This document shows, piece by piece, positions 5,572 through 5,752 of a stretch of DNA of 5,752 bases; position 1 is the first letter of the stretch; every line of letters begins with the position of its first letter. This stretch comes from Methanobacteriota archaeon (GTDB lineage: Archaea; Hydrothermarchaeota; Hydrothermarchaeia; Hydrothermarchaeales; JAADFM01): NCBI GenBank assembly GCA_013152845.1, contig JAADFM010000164.1:1-5752 (forward strand), written 5' to 3'. The position numbers and the translations under genes were made by a program. The notes under the pieces were generated by a model, which worked only from the letters and a program-made list of their open reading frames with translations, was not told the origin of the DNA and searched no databases.

Positions 5572-5752
5572 CCTCTCCTTGCCGCCCGCAGCCTTGAATC
5601 CTTGATGATGGTATGTGCCCTCTTGGCCACCTCGTATGGGAGTTCGGTGAACAGGGGATGGGCGTGGACGGTCTCTGCAATCACGTCTGCCCCAAGCCCT
5701 GCCCTGACGCAGAAGAGGATGTAGCCTGCAATCTCCCAGCCGAACTCGTCCG
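5568..5752 (-). CDS. C-terminal end of a pyridine nucleotide-disulfide oxidoreductase-like protein (partial)
   Basis: The last 60 residues of a minus-strand gene that begins outside the window, stop TGA at 5570-5568. The sequence runs GWEIAGYILFCVRAGLGADV and then AETVHAHPLFTELPYEVAKRA. This matches the dimerisation-domain end of dihydrolipoamide dehydrogenase/mercuric reductase relatives, where G-x-E-x-I, a helix, and H-A-H-P-x-x-x-E near the C-terminus contribute to the partner active site. The FAD and NAD domains and the redox disulfide are not visible, so substrate and exact subfamily cannot be given. Its stop overlaps the pyrK start by four bases (ATGA), pointing to one operon. The family call is inference from a short segment. 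Confidence 0.6.
   Translation of the reverse strand, partial: DEFGWEIAGYILFCVRAGLGADVIAETVHAHPLFTELPYEVAKRAHTIIKDSRLRAARRG

Noticed and set aside
4921..5724. 267-codon + strand frame opposite pyrK.
   Set aside because: It has a His/Pro/Gly-rich shadow composition, while the minus-strand frame carries intact FAD, NAD and Fe-S motifs.

Overview
The window looks like a compact, GC-rich euryarchaeal chromosome segment, possibly of the Thermoplasmata/Methanomassiliicoccales type; the order-level placement is inference. The evidence is an archaeal-type DnaG primase, two small families typical of Euryarchaeota (UPF0146 and UPF0058), an RPB9/TFS-type zinc ribbon, a dihydroxy-acid dehydratase of the PGH type, TATA boxes of the TTTATA kind and AGGTGA/GGAGGT ribosome sites. 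Nothing suggests a phage, a transposon, CRISPR or a recent island. No tRNA or rRNA was seen.

Layout. On the + strand, the tail of a beta-rich, PEGA-like protein (1-158) is followed by ilvD (181-1839), which has its own TATA box inside the upstream gene's last codons. ilvD converges with a 12-bp overlap on a minus-strand pair: a short TFS/RPB9-like zinc-ribbon protein (1828-2079) and a UPF0146 protein (2157-2540), both with TTG starts. Divergent from UPF0146, with only 14 bp between start codons, is a RimI-like N-acetyltransferase (2555-2994). It appears leaderless and is broken by a one-base frameshift at a C6 run. Its stop overlaps by 4 bp the stop of a convergent UPF0058 gene (2991-3272, minus). 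Upstream of that on the minus strand are dnaG (3315-4583), a 205-bp leader/intergenic region, pyrK (4789-5571), and the last 60 codons of a disulfide-oxidoreductase-like protein whose stop overlaps the pyrK start (ATGA).

Functions are housekeeping: branched-chain amino acid synthesis (ilvD), transcription (zinc ribbon), protein N-acetylation (RimI), primase/exosome-associated DnaG, and pyrimidine synthesis electron transfer (PyrK). The genes do not form one pathway.

The most interesting points are three. The dnaG leader holds a possible 21-codon upstream ORF, with its own AGGTG site, that ends one base before a heptamer complementary to the dnaG ribosome-binding site. The rimI frameshift falls exactly on a canonical -1 slippery heptamer. 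The TFS-like protein has only the N-terminal ribbon and no catalytic C-terminal ribbon. No complete undescribed system is evident here.
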